The notes under the pieces were generated by a model that was given only the letters and a program-made list of their open reading frames with translations, was not told where the DNA came from and ran no database searches. This document shows, one piece after another, positions 10,691-22,436 of a stretch of 64,000 bases of DNA. The first letter of the stretch is position 1. Each line of letters begins with the position of its first letter. The translations under genes were made by a program, and so were the position numbers. This DNA comes from Azolla caroliniana. Taxonomy: Eukaryota; Polypodiophyta. The stretch is from positions 13,826,001-13,890,000 of the forward strand of contig JBHGNT010000006.1 in the NCBI GenBank assembly GCA_043228905.1. The letters run 5' to 3'.

Positions 10691-11988
10691 TCGTAGCGAA
10701 AGGATACGCTCAGAAGCATGGCGTCGACTACGAAGAGAGCTTTGCCCCGGTGGCAAAGATGACGACGGTGCGGACCGTAACTGCGATTGCCGCGGCGAAA
10801 GGGTGGCACCTCCATCAAATGGACGTCAAGAACGCCTTTCTACAAGGCGAATTAGAAGAGGTGTACATGATCCAACCACCCGGCTTCAACTCGAGCACCC
10901 ATCCGAAAGCGGTTTACCGACTCAAGAAGCCACTCTATGGCCTCAAGCAAGAACCGCGTGCTTGACATTTGAAGATAACACAATATCTTCATCAAATCAG
11001 CTTCCGTATGTCAAAATCAGACAACTCCCTCTACATACGAAGCAATTCTGCAAGTCCGATCGTCATCCTTTTATATGCGGATGACCTAACTGAGCGGACC
11101 ACAAGAGCCTTTGAGCGATCAAAGCACATCACGGCCTAGCCTGAAGATGGACAAAGGCAAGGCGAAAATGGCGGAATACGCAGACGATCGCTTCGACGAC
11201 GATGAGTCGACTCACTCACTCGAGAATGAGTTCAGAGGCTTTGATGTACCAATCAAAGCTAAGAAAACCCTCATCTCTGCAAACGAGAAGCTCCGTCAAT
11301 CCACCCATGACAAGAACACCATAAACCAATTCGGCTACAATGATTATATGGCGTACCATTACGCCTTTATGATGAAGGTAGCAACAGTACGGGAGCCGGA
11401 AACATTCTCCGAAGCAGCCAAGGATCCGCGATGGATCGAAGCCATGAACGAGGAGATGTTGGCACTATGCAAGAACGAGACATGGGATCTCGTTCCCACC
11501 TCGCCACACAAAAAGGCGATTGGATGCAGATGGATTTACAAAGTGAAGTACAACGCCAACGGTTCCATCAACCGCTACAAAGTGCGACTCGTAGCGAAAG
11601 GCTACGCACAAACACATGACGTTGACTACAAAGAGACCTTTGCCCCGGTTGCGAAGATGACGACGGTATGGACCGTAATTCCACTTGCTGTGGCGAAAGG
11701 GTCGCACCTCCATCAAATGGACGTCAAGAACGCCTTTCGACAAGGCGAATTAGAAGAGGAGGTGTACATGATACAACCACCCGGCTTCAACTCGAGCACC
11801 CATCCAAAAGTTGTATGCCGACTCAAGAAGCCACTCTACGGCCTCAAGCAAGCACCGCATGCTTGGCATTCGAAGATAACGCAGTATCTTCATCAAATCG
11901 GCTTCCGTATGTCAAAATCGGACAACTCCCTCTACATACGAAGCGATTCCACAAGTCCGATTGTCATCCTTTTATATGTGGATGACCT
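10191..11988 (+). repeat. Tandem duplication of about 900 bp in Copia C linker/RT
   Basis: The block starting ACTGAGCGGACCACAAG at 10191 recurs at 11089. The first unit ends near 11088 at TATGCGGATGACCTA, and the second passes TATGTGGATGACCTA at about 11980. Both encode the linker, FGYNDYMAYHYAFMMK, GCRWIYKVKYNA and the RT up to the (Y)VDD block. The copies differ at many bases and the first carries stops, so the duplication is not brand-new. Confidence 0.9.
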
Positions 11989-12718
11989 AGTCATTGGAGG
12001 CGAGCATCTCGTCGAAATCAATAAAGTCAAATCCCTCCTTTCCGACAAGTTCGAGATGACGAACATGAAGGAGCGCCACTACTTCCTCGGCATCGAGATA
12101 ATTCGAACTCCGGCCGGAATCATGATCTCTCAGCGGCACTACATCCTCAACTTGTTATACAAGTTCGGAATGGCTAACTGTAAATCCGCAGCAACCCCCA
12201 ATTGCAATCTCAAACTAGATGCGAACTCCGGCACCAAAGCGTGTGAGTCGACTCAGTATTGGCAACTCATCGGGAGTCTCATTTACCTCACGATCACACG
12301 GCCCGATGTTAGTTATCCGGTCAGTCTCCTTAGCCAATTCATGCAAACACCGCGTGATACTCACTTGGATTGTGCTAAGCTAGTTCTACGCTACGTGAGC
12401 GGCGCAATGGATTGCGGCATCCTCTACAAGACCGCGATGCCAATACGACTCGAGGGGTACACAGACGCCGATTGGGCCGGCTACAAAGCTAATAGAAGAT
12501 CAACCTCCGGATTTTTTTTCTCCCTCGGCAGCAGAGCAATATCTTCGAGTAGCAAGAAGCAGCCTACCGTCGCTCTTTCGAGTACGGAGGCGGAATACAG
12601 GGGTGCAGCCGTAGTTGCGTGTGAAGCCGTATGGTTCAAGAGGATTTTGAAGGATCTGGGCGTACCCATCAAGGATCCGACTTCCCTTTACTGCGACAAC
12701 ATGAGCACTATCACCTGA
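11111..12718 (+). pseudogene. Copia C reverse transcriptase and RNase H
   Basis: The long 535-codon frame contains [63 protein letters not shown] (YVDD catalytic block), YFLGIEIIRTPAGIMIS, LIYLTITRPDVSYPV, and RNase H blocks TDADWAGYKANRRSTSG, ALSSTEAEYRGA and YCDNMS. The two Asp and one Glu typical of RNase H are visible. It stops at 12718, before the family's usual end. It is the best preserved Copia RT in the window. Confidence 0.9.
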
Positions 12719-13111
12719 TCTGAGAGCACATTCTGGCTGGTGATGTCGACCTACAACACATTAGCACCAATCTTCAAACAACTGACATCTTCACTAAAGA
12801 CTTAGGAGCCGACAAGCTGTGGCAATGCATGACCGATCTCGAATTGACGATCCCTTACCTGATAAGCTTGAGGGGGAGTATTGAAGACACTACGCAATAA
12901 CGCGTAGATTCCACAACCGCGCACTACGCAATAAGCAGCGAAGAGCCGATCTACCGCGCAAAGCCGCAAAGAAAGCCGCAAGCCGAAGCACAGACTTCAC
13001 AACTACGCACAACGCAAGCTGGAGCACGGATTCCGCAACTCCGCATAAATGCGAGCCGAAGCGAATTTCGGATACCGTCTGAAACCGACCCGACTTGAGC
13101 TTGAGGGGGCA
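12719..13111 (+). other. Copia C 3' spacer with two polypurine-tract-like motifs
   Basis: The RNase H remnant decays by 12865. CTTGAGGGGGAGTATTG occurs near 12866 and CTTGAGGGGGCATGTTG near 13098; only the second abuts the LTR. Between them are about 230 bp rich in ACTACGCAA/CGCAACTCCGC-like words with no coding content. Confidence 0.65.
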
Positions 13112-13498
13112 TGTTGAGAATCAAGCTTAACTTGGTCTAGTGTGTGAACTCACCTTGAGAGTGAATAGACACTCCAACGGTCAAGAGTCACCACTATGTC
13201 ACCACTTAGTATTCTAGCATTTAGTATGAGTCATAGAATCATATTCTATGACACATAACTTATGAGCTTTCACATTCCCCATGCTCCTTGAGTCTTGTAG
13301 TTAATAAAGAGAGAGGGTGACTATATAAAGCACCCTCCTCCCACTTTGTATGATGTTGAGTCTTTCTCCTTTGTCAATATACTTTTACCTTGCGTATTCC
13401 TTGTCTCTCTCTCTCACTCTCTCTCTCTCTCTCTCTTATACACACACATAACTCATATCTCTTCCGCTTCACAAGAATCCATCTCTTGATTCTTTACA
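13112..13498 (+). repeat. Copia C 3' LTR
   Basis: This 387-bp repeat is nearly identical to 7828-8210. The differences include C/T near the start, CCATGAG versus CCTTGAG, and the length of the CT microsatellite. The TSD GCGAG follows. Confidence 0.95.
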
Positions 13499-13503
13499 GC
13501 GAG

Positions 13504-13813
13504 CGTAAATTTTTTGTATTGAAGCTCTACAATATAGTTATGTTTGTGCGACTATCTGTGTTCTAGTGCTCTTGTTGTTTATTCGTGTCGAGTTCGTTTC
13601 TATGTTGAGTCGTATACACAGTGTGTGTAATCGTGTAGGAAGGGTCGGTTGTAGCCGTCCTCTCCATCTCAACAGTCTCCACAATTTAGCTAGCACTAGG
13701 GTCTAGTACATAGTCCTCGGTATTGCGCACTTGTTCATCCTTGAACCTAGATCACCTTGAGCAGAACCCTGAAGGACTGGAGGTGAGGCACCGTGTAACC
13801 TTAACCGGTAACA
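13504..13813 (+). repeat. Gypsy G 5' LTR, second part
   Basis: It continues the LTR after Copia C: CGTAAATTTTTTGTATTGAAGC... matches 53285 onward, as do CACTAGGGTCTAGTACATAG and GGACTGGAGGTGAGG. It ends ACA at 13813 by comparison with the 3' LTR end at 53566. Confidence 0.85.
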
Positions 13814-15100
13814 CTTTGGGTATGCCTAGAGATTTGTGACAAGCACAACTGAACACCAAGGGATGGATGTTGCCTAAACCCCAAACTCGGGCAATTGCCC
13901 GACAAGCGGTAGAACTTGCCATGGAAAGTTCACGCCTCGACACCCGCTTACAGGATATCGCCGAGAGCACATTCGAGTCCATTCTCACCGAGTAGAGCAC
14001 AATTGGTTAGAAGATCCTCTCCCCACTTCACCCGGATAGTGAAAACACCAGTCAGACAAACCCCTCACCACACCTGACTGAGCCTGCTTATGACAGCTTC
14101 AGATGATATACGTACACCACTACGGCCTTCTCTTATCCCCAGTACAGTGGTAAACCCGATGTGGAGGCTTACGCTCGAGCCTTCCTCAACATCTGGAACA
14201 TGAACCATTTGTCGCAAAGACTTCCGGAGGCCGAAGCTAACACCTCTAAAATCGCCAAGTTCGAGCTTACTCTCGACAGACGAGGAGCATGATGGTACTC
14301 ACACTTTGATCTCTCAACTTTTACGAACTTTGATAAGCTTCGTACAAAGTTTCTTCGATTATTTCACTAGAGTGTCCCGCAACGAGAAATCATCAGTCAG
14401 TTCTCTTCTATCTGACAGTTGTCTTCTATCATTCGGTTCCAGAACCTGAGAAGCTAGCTTATGGAGACGCCTACCAAGGATGAGGCTAAAGAAACATTCC
14501 TTGACACCTTACGCCGACCCATGCAAATGATGTTAGGCATGCCCAACTTTACGGGCTAGACCGTGGATATGGTTATGGACCGAGTTCTTTGGTTGGAGCG
14601 AGAGGACACAGACGAAGGTATGTCCATGAGATCCTTACAACTAGCGCTACCACGAGACGATGAATATCGGTTCAAGCAGACCATTCAATGTACAATTTGT
14701 CTTAATTCCAAACATTCGGCGATCAACTGCAACATGCGTGCTCATGATCTATTTGCCATTCTCGAGCGCTCATCGTCAACCAATGCAAATACAACCTATT
14801 GAATCAGTCCTCAGCACCAATTCCGGCAAATCGAGCCCTAGTGGAACAACCAACAACCCAATGACCGATTTCGCCAGGACAAGCGTTATTGGAACACGGA
14901 TCGTTATCGCCATAATGATCAACATGACCATCATAACCAAAACGATGACAAATATTGGGAGGATGACGATCAAGAGGAAGAGGACTATTAGCGGAACGAT
15001 CGGTATAACGACCACAGAGGATGACATTACGTGAATCAGCGCTCCACCAATAATCGAGTCGGGCAAGCCGAACCATGATCGTATGGAGGCAATAGCCACC
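13814..15100 (+). pseudogene. Gypsy G gag
   Basis: The plus strand reads ARQAVELAMESSRLDTRLQ, YPQYSGKPDVEAYARAFL, WNMNHLSQRLPEAEANTSK, FELTLDRRGA, FLRLFH, SVPQREIISQF, then DEAKETFLDTLRRPMQMM and ALPRDDEYRFKQTIQCTIC. These are the gag core and zinc-finger start of the same lineage as Gypsy J gag (39136-39687). Stops are frequent, and zinc residues C-x2-C...H...C remain near 14695-14740. Confidence 0.8.
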
Positions 15101-15702
15101 TGTGCCTCTAGTGACTCCGTGACGATAGTTTGGAGGACGATCGAAGTCGTTCCTAGAACACTAATCGTCACGATTTGGTGTCACCAACCACCAAAAGAGG
15201 TGAGTAAAGTGTACATTTTTTTATCTGCTAACAACCCGGCCATTACGCGACTCAGTGCCCACGACGCGATAAGGGCAAGGACTGGCCGTGAATACCATCA
15301 TGGCCAAAGTCCAGCAAGTGACAACCCGTAGTAAGTCCAAAGCAGTCGTGTGGGAAGAGCAAGATGAGATACGGAAAGCTACAAACCGTGGACCAAAAAA
15401 ACCAATGAGGTCAACATTAATCGCATGCGTCAGCATGCGGCAGTGGGGGAATAATCCTCCCACATAGAGGACACAACGCCGGGGGAAGATCCAGTATGGG
15501 AGGCCATCGCGGATTGCCAGATCACCTGACAATGAACAAGCTATTAATTCTAGCACACCATAGAGACCCAGATGTGTAACATAGACCGAGCCGAGATCCC
15601 GACCCATTTCGCCGAATCCAGTACAGGGTCGGCTGTGGTAGACCAGCATAATTCGGCTATAAAGGTTCTCCTTCAAGGGCAAGAAATATCAGGGTGCATA
15701 GT
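15101..15702 (+). pseudogene. Gypsy G gag-protease junction, cut by Copia E
   Basis: Most of the stretch is decayed. From 15612 it reads TGSAVVDQHNSAIKVLLQG and QEISGCIV, homologous to the approach to the aspartic-protease active site in Gypsy J (VVDQHSPAITV). The ATAGT at 15698-15702 is the TSD of Copia E. The catalytic DSGSG is on the far side of that insertion, at 21468. Confidence 0.75.
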
Positions 15703-16130
15703 TGTAAAGAGTAACGTGCGAAAGCAAGTAGGAAGACCGAACAGAAGGAAGAAAAACTCAGGTTTAATGGAGAGCTTGAGCTTACGCAGTATACGCGGGA
15801 GAGACAGAGAGAGTGAGAGAGGAAAAACAAGAACTATATTCAACAGCAGTACAAAATCTCTATTCACCACACTCTATTCATATGTGTGTTCAATGAAAAC
15901 TTTTATACAAGTCCTAGAAGGACTGACCGAAGTACTGACAGTACTTCAATGCTCATTAAGAGCTCCTACACTAACTCCCAAATATATTCCCGGTTTACGC
16001 ACCGATCCGGCCCTACCTACGCACCGGTCTGCGTACCGGTTTACGCATTCGGCCTAACTGATCGGTCCCAACCGATCCGGTCCTCGGCTTCTTCAGCCGA
16101 TCCGACCGATGTTGAGCTTGTCTCTCAACA
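15703..16130 (-). repeat. Copia E 3' LTR
   Basis: It is bounded by TGTAAAGAG and TCTCAACA on the plus strand. It is nearly identical to 21007-21462 apart from a gap of about 28 bp, where the other LTR has CTCACGGAATATCTTTCC. Confidence 0.95.
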
Positions 16131-16599
16131 CTCCCCCTCAAGCTCAACTTGAGGCTCTTCGAGGTCTTTGGGCTCACAGCTCTAGTTCCTCCTGGCTTCA
16201 CGTCTCGCTCGCGCTCCACGACCTGTTTGACTCCGCGCGCTTCGACCCTTCCAGTCGGCTTGTCTGCTCATGTGGCCCTTATCAGCTCTTCTGCTGTTGC
16301 GGTGTTGACGGTTCTCCTCCTGCCTTTTCTTCCGCTTGGGCCTCAGTTGATTCAGCGTGTTTGAATCAAACATCCGAACCGACTCGGCTACCTCCGATCG
16401 GTTTTCGCTCTCGTCCGAGTTGGTTGTCTCCAACTTGTCTTCGGTCTTCTCACCCTCGATGGTGTCATCTTCCCCATGCGTGGTTGGCTTTGGCTCTCTC
16501 CTTCGGCTGCTCCCCTTCTGTCCGCTTCCGGACTTTTCTGCGGGTCCGCTCTCGGCTTCTTCAGCCGATCCGAAGTCGTACTCGACAACCGACCCGGTG
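16131..16599 (-). other. Copia E spacer between RNase H and polypurine tract
   Basis: This is GC-rich, non-coding sequence of about 470 bp. It begins with the polypurine-tract complement and resembles 854-1260 and 55895-56200. The overlapping ORFs in several frames have no domain signature. Confidence 0.6.
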
Positions 16600-17995
16600 T
16601 CACGGTCTCCACTCCTTTCCTGCTGCCTTGCTTGGTCGTTCGGGACTGTTTCTCCCCCTCAAGTTCGGCACGTCGAGGTGACGCAATCTGAGCGCACCTG
16701 AGAATTGCCGCAACTTGTCCAGACCAAGAGGCTTGGTGAAGATGTCGACAGTCTGCCGATCCGTCGAAACGTACTGAAGTTCGACTTCACCGGAAAGAAC
16801 ACGCTCATGGACGAAATGGTAGTGCACCTCAATGTGCTTGGTCCGTGCGTGGAAAACGGGGTTTTTTGCGAGCTGGATGCTGCTGAGGTTGTCGTAGTAG
16901 ATCGTCATCGGATCTGACACCTCCTCTTGCAGGTCCCTAAGTAGCCGTTTCAACCATATGGCTTCGCATGTCGCGACAGCCGCTCCTCGGTACTCAGCTT
17001 TGGTGCTCGACAGTGCAACTGTCGGCTGCTTCTTACTGCTCCATGCGATTGCGGCACTCCCGAGGGAGAGCGCATATCCGGACGTGGATCAGCGATCGGT
17101 AGCGTTGCCAGCCGAATCAGCATCGGTGTAGCCGACTAACTACGCGGCTGCACCGGTCCGATATAGCAGTCCCCGGTCCTTAGTGTCGTTGACATACCGA
17201 AGTATGCGTTGCGCACACTGGAGGTGCTCCTTGGTAGGTCGCGCCATGAACTGACTGATCACTCCGACCGGATAACTGAGGTCGGGTCGGGTGATGGTCA
17301 AGTATATGAGGCTTCCGACAATTTGTCGGAACCTCGTCGGGTCGCATACCTTTCCCGTATCGGGACGAAGCTTGATGGTTCTGTCCAGAGGAGTCGAGAC
17401 GGACTTACAGTCGGCCATCCCGAATTTGAAGAGCATACTCAGCACGTAATGACGTTGGCTGATCAATATGCCTTCGGGGGTACGGATCACTTCGATCCCG
17501 AGGAAGTAATGAAGGTCCCCCAGATCCTTCATGTCGAACGATGCCGCAAGCTGGAGCTTCACGAGGTCGATTTCACCTAGGTCGGCGTTGGTGATGACCA
17601 AGTCATCAACATATAGTAAAATACTAACCGGTCCTAGTCGACCTTTCCGGATGAACAGGGAAGAGTCCTATTTTGACGTGACGAAGCCCATCCGACGCAG
17701 TCGTTGCGTGATCTTCGCGTTCCAGGCACGCGGGGCTTGCTTTAGTCCGTAAAGGGACTTCTTCAGTCGGCATACTGCCGAGGAGTTCGTTCCAGAGTGA
17801 AATCCGGGGGGTTGTACCATGTACACCTGTTCCTCAAGGTCACCTTGCAGGAACGCATTCTTTACATCCATCTGATGTAAGTGCCACCCCTTCACCGTAG
17901 CTACTGCGAGCAAAACACAGACGATCGTCATTTTCGCGACCGGCGCAAACGTCTCATCGTAGTCGATGCCGGTGTTTCTGCACGTAACCTTTTGG
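16600..17995 (-). pseudogene. Copia E reverse transcriptase (C-terminal part) and RNase H
   Basis: 17931-17140 gives [45 protein letters not shown] (catalytic YVDD), GDLHYFLGIEVIRTPEGIL and LIYLTITRPDLSYPV, with a stop between segments. RNase H continues with a break near 17100 and ends in 16953-16600 with YYDNLSSIQLAKNPVFHAR and HYHFVHERVLSGEVELQY, the standard C-terminal block. A frameshift near 17980 separates this from the RT start. Confidence 0.88.
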
Positions 17996-18013
17996 CACTA
18001 ACCGGGCCTTGTA

Positions 18014-19525
18014 TCAGTTGACCGAGCCGTCGGTGTTGTACTTGACCTTGTACACCCACCTATATCCGATCGGCTTCACACCCTTTGGTGCGTCAAACAG
18101 ATCCCAGGTCTCATTTTCTGCCAATGCGTGCATCTCTTCCTCCATCGCGGCGTGCCAATTCGCGTCCTTCTCCGCTTCTGTGTAGCTCTCCGGCTCACGC
18201 ACTTCCGCTATACGGGTCATGTAGGCATAGTGATGCGCCATGTACTCGTTGTATCCGAACCGTAAAACAGGATTCATCTGGCAGGTAGATTGACGTAATC
18301 TCACATTAGCCGATGTCGAGGCCTTCTCGGTCGACGTGGACTTCACCTTTAAAGACCCGTTACCAGTTCCCTCGGAGTCGGACTCACGTCGGTCTGACTC
18401 GTTCCTATCCATGCCAGAATCCGACACGTTCTTCTTCCCTTTCTCTTTGCGCGTAAGCCGTCTACTCGGCTTCCTGCGCGGGGAATGCACAGCTGAGTCT
18501 CCACTACTCGCCGGCTCTTCATTGGACTGATCGTACCGACTCACTCGTCCAATCGGTCCAGTTAAACGGAGTGAAATCGGACTCTCTTCGTGGGTCTCGA
18601 TTTCAGGCTCATCCGAAGGCATCTCGGCCTCGCTGAACTCATAGTCAGAACTCGGATTGGAGTTAGGGTTCGGAGTTGGGGGCTGGTACCAGGACGCGGA
18701 CTCGTCAACCAGAACGTCGCGGCTAACACGCGCTTGTTTGGTGCGATAGTTATAGCACTTATAACCCTTCTACTCGTCCGAGTAACCGACCAAGATGCAT
18801 TTCTCGGCCTTTGTGTCCAGCTTCCTCCTTTTCTCCTTCAGTACATGCACATACGCAATGCTACCGAACACCCTCAAGTGTCGCAAGTTCGGCTTCGTTC
18901 CGAAATATAGCTCATGCGCCGAAACTTTGTCTCCGATCTGGTTCTGGATGTATACCGCGGTCCTTACCGCCTCGGCCTAGTAGAACTTGGGCAAGCTCTT
19001 CTCCTCCAGCATTGCCCATGCCACTTCCACAACTGACCTATTCTTCCTCTCGGCCACGCCGTTCTGCTCTGGCGTGTATCTACAACTGAATTCGCGCCGA
19101 ATTCCCATTTGTTGTAGATAACCGTTGAATTGACCAGAAAAGTACTCTTTCCCGCCATCCGACCGCAGGCACTTGATCTTTCGGCCCGTTTCCGTTTCCA
19201 CGAACCCTTTCAGGTCCCGGAAACAGTCGGAGACTTCGCTCTTCCTCTCAATGAGGTAGATCCACGTGTGCCGCGTGTGGTCGTCGATGAAGGAGATGAA
19301 ATATCGGCTCCCGCCAAGACTAACGTTTTGTGCCGGCCCCCATACATCGGAGTGTATAAGGTTGAGCTTGTTCCGGCTCCGGTTTTGCTTGTTGGGGAAA
19401 GGAAGTCGGTGTTGCTTCCCGAGTTGGTAGGCTTCACAAATTTGTGCCTTTCGGCCACTAAATTTGGGCAATCCGAACACCACTTGTTTCGATTGCAGGT
19501 CTTGAAGTTCGACTCGGATTGCCAC
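18014..19525 (-). pseudogene. Copia E integrase, linker and RT start
   Basis: 19525-18977 holds LNLIHSDVWGPAQNV, FISFIDDHTRHTWIY (Asp), CLRSDGGKEYFSGQF (Asp) and EQNGVAERKNRSVVE (Glu), so the integrase triad is intact. It stops at LPKFY and continues in frame through VFGSIAYVHV, the linker, and 18622-18014 with [16 protein letters not shown] and [14 protein letters not shown]. It lies in a different frame from gag-PR, so a frameshift near 19520-19560 breaks the polyprotein. Confidence 0.88.
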
Positions 19526-19529
19526 AAGT

Positions 19530-20922
19530 CGATGTCCGACTCGGATTTTTGTCCCTTCGCGAACATTGCAGTGCCGCCGTCAGTGGAATCGAGGATGAAC
19601 ATCTTTCCATCTTTGCGCCCTTGCGCAATCACATGGCCTTCTTCCTCAATGAAGCACCCAAGGTGTGTAAATGGAACCTCCATCCCTTGGTCGAAGATCT
19701 GTCCGACCGAGACCAAGTTCTTCGTGATTGTCGGAACGTGCAGTACGTTCATGAGTTTCCCTTTCTGCTCGACATGGCTAAGGAAAACTTCTCCGACATT
19801 CGCGATCGGATGCGAAGTGTCGTCTCCAGTTGCAACTACTCCAGGTTGTATCGGTTTTTCAAGGTACGAGAACCACTCCTTATGGCTCGTCATGTGGTTT
19901 GACGCGCCGGAGTCTACGTACCACACCTCGTCTGATCTCGGGGTGGTCCATTTCATTGAGTTTTCTTTGTGTCTCGTCACGAAGGAAGACCCTTCTCCGG
20001 CTCTCCCGGAGTCTTCGGCGTAGTGCGATCGCTGCCGATTTCCCTTGTCCATATGTCCGGAGCCGTTTCCGGAACCGGTTCTCTCCGAATCGGCGCGCTT
20101 CTTCCAGCACTCACTTTCCCTGTGGCCTCTCTTGCCATAGTACCAGCACTCCGCGATGGCCTTCCCTTGCCGGTTCCGATCGCTTCGACTCCCCCTGTTT
20201 CTGGAGGGTCCGGAGTTGCTGTCGGCATCACTTCGGTGCCTCCTTCCTTGATCTCGTCGGCCGCCTCCATTGCGCGCCAACTCGCCTTTTCCTCCACGTC
20301 CACGGGGCCTATCTCCCTTCGTGTACAACATTCTACTATCGGTGTGCGTGCTTGTAGACGCACCTGCGTGGTTCTCCTCTACCAGGAGCATTAACTGTAA
20401 GTCAAAAAAGGACGACGTATTCTCCAGGGTACACACAGCCGTTCGGAACGCTCCGAACTTCGACGCCAAACCTCCGAGACAGATCTGGACCATCTTGCTC
20501 TCCTCGATGTTCACATCTATGGAGGTGAGGGAGTCACAGATATCCTTGATCTTCGAGGTATAGTCCACCACCGACAAGTCGCGTTGTCATAGGTTGCTCA
20601 ACTCTTGTCAGAGCTGAAGCTTCCTGGTTGTGGTGCTTGCGGCGAAAATCTTCTTCAGATTTTCCCACGCACCCTTCGGCATCTTTGCATCCCGAACATA
20701 GCTCAATAGTTGTTCGCCCACACACGATGTGAAGCAGTATAATACCCTGCTCGCCGATTGCTCCCACGACGGGAAGTCTCTGTGTGTCGATTCGGGTTCC
20801 GCGTCATTAGCTCCTTCGACATAACTCTAGTAGCCGTGCCCGAGCAGGTAGTGGTGCATCTTGTAGGACCATGATGCTTAGTTGGTTCTTTCGAGTTTCT
20901 CTGTTGGAAGCGAGCTCATCAT
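19530..20922 (-). pseudogene. Copia E gag and protease
   Basis: The frame opens at the minus-strand ATG at 20922 (MMSSLPTEKLERTN), has an early stop, and continues through KMPKGAWENLKKIFAAS to 20577. It then runs uninterrupted through VDYTSKIKDICDSLTSI, an Arg/Gly-rich tract, a zinc knuckle (CWYYGKRGHRESEC, with the second Cys changed to Tyr), protease WYVDSGASNHMTSHKEWF (active-site DSGA) and NLVSVGQIFDQGMEV. The protease looks intact. Gag is damaged. Confidence 0.88.
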
Positions 20923-21006
20923 GCCTCTATCCATCGTTCTTCTTGTTCTTCTTTGTCAAGCTGTGTCGGCTGTAGAGAGGTTCTCAACCCTCGCGCTCTG
21001 ATACCA

Positions 21007-21462
21007 TGTAAAGAGTAACGTGCGAAAGCAAGTAGGAAGACCGAACAGAAGGAAGAAAAACTCAGGTTTAATGGAGAGCTTGAGCTTACGCAGTATACGC
21101 GGGAGAGACAGAGAGAGTGAGAGAGGAAAAACAAGAACTATATTCAACAGCAGTACAAAATCTCTATTCACCACACTCTATTCATATGTGTGTTCAATGA
21201 ACACTTTTATACAAGTCCTAGAAGGACTGACCGAAGTACTGACAGTACTTCAATGCTCATTAAGAGCTCCTACACTAACTCCCAAATATATTCCTCACGG
21301 AATATCTTTCCTAACGGCCTCCCGGTTTATGCACCGATCCGGCCCTACCTACGCACCGGTCTGCGTACCGGTTTACGCATTCGGCCTAACCTATCGGTCC
21401 CAACCGATCCGGTCCTCGGCTTCTTCAGTTGATCCGGCCGATGTTGAGCTTGTCTCTCAACA
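21007..21462 (-). repeat. Copia E 5' LTR
   Basis: This 456-bp repeat is the partner of 15703-16130. It is followed inward on the minus strand by TGGTATCAGAGCGC. TSD ATAGT lies at 21463-21467. Confidence 0.95.
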
Positions 21463-21467
21463 ATAGT

Positions 21468-21690
21468 CGATAGCGGGTCGGGAGTGAATTTCATTAGCAA
21501 GGCCACCTGCAATCGCCTCTACATTACATAGTGGGAATATGCCCATTCTTGCTCCGCATGGTGGATACATAATCCGTCCAACCACTAGGGCTACTCCGCA
21601 AGTTAAAAATCGTAGTAGGAGGTCATACATTCGAGATAGTAGATATCGTAATAGCCCTTGATGCCCTCGGCCCGTACCCCCTCTTGTTAG
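21468..21690 (+). pseudogene. Gypsy G protease, middle segment
   Basis: Directly after Copia E the plus strand continues DSGSGVNFISKATCNRL, the aspartic-protease active-site loop. Further on it reads IALDALGPYPLLLV, after which Gypsy H intervenes. GTTAG (21686-21690) is the left TSD of Gypsy H. The protease resumes with GHPWL at 48477. Confidence 0.85.
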
Positions 21691-22160
21691 TGTTATTCCT
21701 TGGAGCTGGACAAGCCCTAACACAAGGTGTCCCGCTAGGACACTTCACCTAAGGGTGATGCAAGTGGGGTAAGCGTAGACCGTGATACAAATGTATTCCT
21801 AACCGGCTACTAATCGGCGTGGTTAATGATCATAATATATGTGTAAGATAAATTCTATTAAGCACAAAATGACAATTAACTAAAGCTTCAAAGATTAAAC
21901 AAGATGTAGAACAACAACACTTTCATTAATAAACTGCTATCTGATTACAATCTAATTGGGTCCTTTTATAGGTCACCAGCTCTAGGTACGAACCGGTGCC
22001 AACCAGCAACCGGCCACGAACTGGTTCGGATCCGGATCGGCATACCGATTCCGGGTCCGTTCGTTCTTTCTCAAAATATAATAATTATAGAGAGTTCTAA
22101 ACTAATTATCCCTTTCCCATTTTGGACTTTATCCGGTTTTTAAGTCTTTACCTGTCAACA
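21691..22160 (-). repeat. Gypsy H 3' LTR
   Basis: This 470-bp repeat aligns along its whole length with 48002-48471 (shared GTGATGCAAGTGGGGTAAGC-like, GATCATAATA, CGGATCGGCATACCGATTC). The base differences are scattered, more than between the Copia C LTRs. Confidence 0.93.
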
Positions 22161-22436
22161 CATGGCATGCCCATGGGACAGTACCTTGTACGCCGAATCC
22201 CACGGTTCACCCTTCACTCTTCCTCCAAAATGACAGTCTAGAATACTCTGGTCCAAGGGTTCTAAAGCCTCATCGGTTAGCTGCAACCTCGTCGGCTGTT
22301 GCTCCCGCTCCTACTGTTGTTGTTGCTCCGACTCCTCTGGTCTCTCCGGTTCCACTGGTCTCGAGGCTTCTGGTTTTGGTTCTGTTAGTTTGGGCTCCTC
22401 CTTCTCAAGGATGCCGGTGTGTAGATTTTCATCCTA
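22161..22436 (-). pseudogene. Gypsy H C-terminal tail before the 3' LTR
   Basis: The minus strand reads a Pro/Glu-rich stretch and then LDQSILDCHFGGRVKGEPWD and KVLSHGHAMC just before the LTR. Gypsy G has the same kind of ending (LEPNILDIFYDK...ALSHRHAMC) before its 3' LTR, so this is a family feature. The fragment is separated from the rest of Gypsy H by Gypsy J. Confidence 0.65.

Larger units (their letters stand above)
7828..13498 (+). mobile_element. Copia C: Ty1/Copia element with near-identical LTRs and defective coding region
   Basis: The LTRs 7828-8210 and 13112-13498 differ at only a handful of positions. TSD GCGAG lies at 7823-7827 and 13499-13503. The primer-binding site TGGTATCGGAGC (8211) and polypurine tract (near 13098-13111) are present. 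The interior has gag, a truncated integrase, a partly duplicated RT and RNase H. Protease and the integrase head are absent. It is probably among the youngest insertions in the nest, and because of its defects must have been mobilised in trans or have broken after insertion. Confidence 0.95.
15703..21462 (-). mobile_element. Copia E: nearly complete Ty1/Copia element
   Basis: The element is 5760 bp. LTRs are 15703-16130 and 21007-21462, and TSD ATAGT lies at 15698-15702 and 21463-21467. The minus-strand primer-binding site TGGTATCAGAGC is next to the right LTR and the polypurine tract AGTTGAGCTTGAGGGGGAG next to the left. All domains (gag, PR, IN, RT, RH) are present in order, with two main frameshifts and several stops. 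It is the most complete Copia here. Confidence 0.95.

Noticed and set aside
18085-20394. Several long plus-strand ORFs opposite Copia E
   Set aside because: They mirror the minus-strand gag-pol codons, are Ser/Arg/Pro-rich and have no domain signature.
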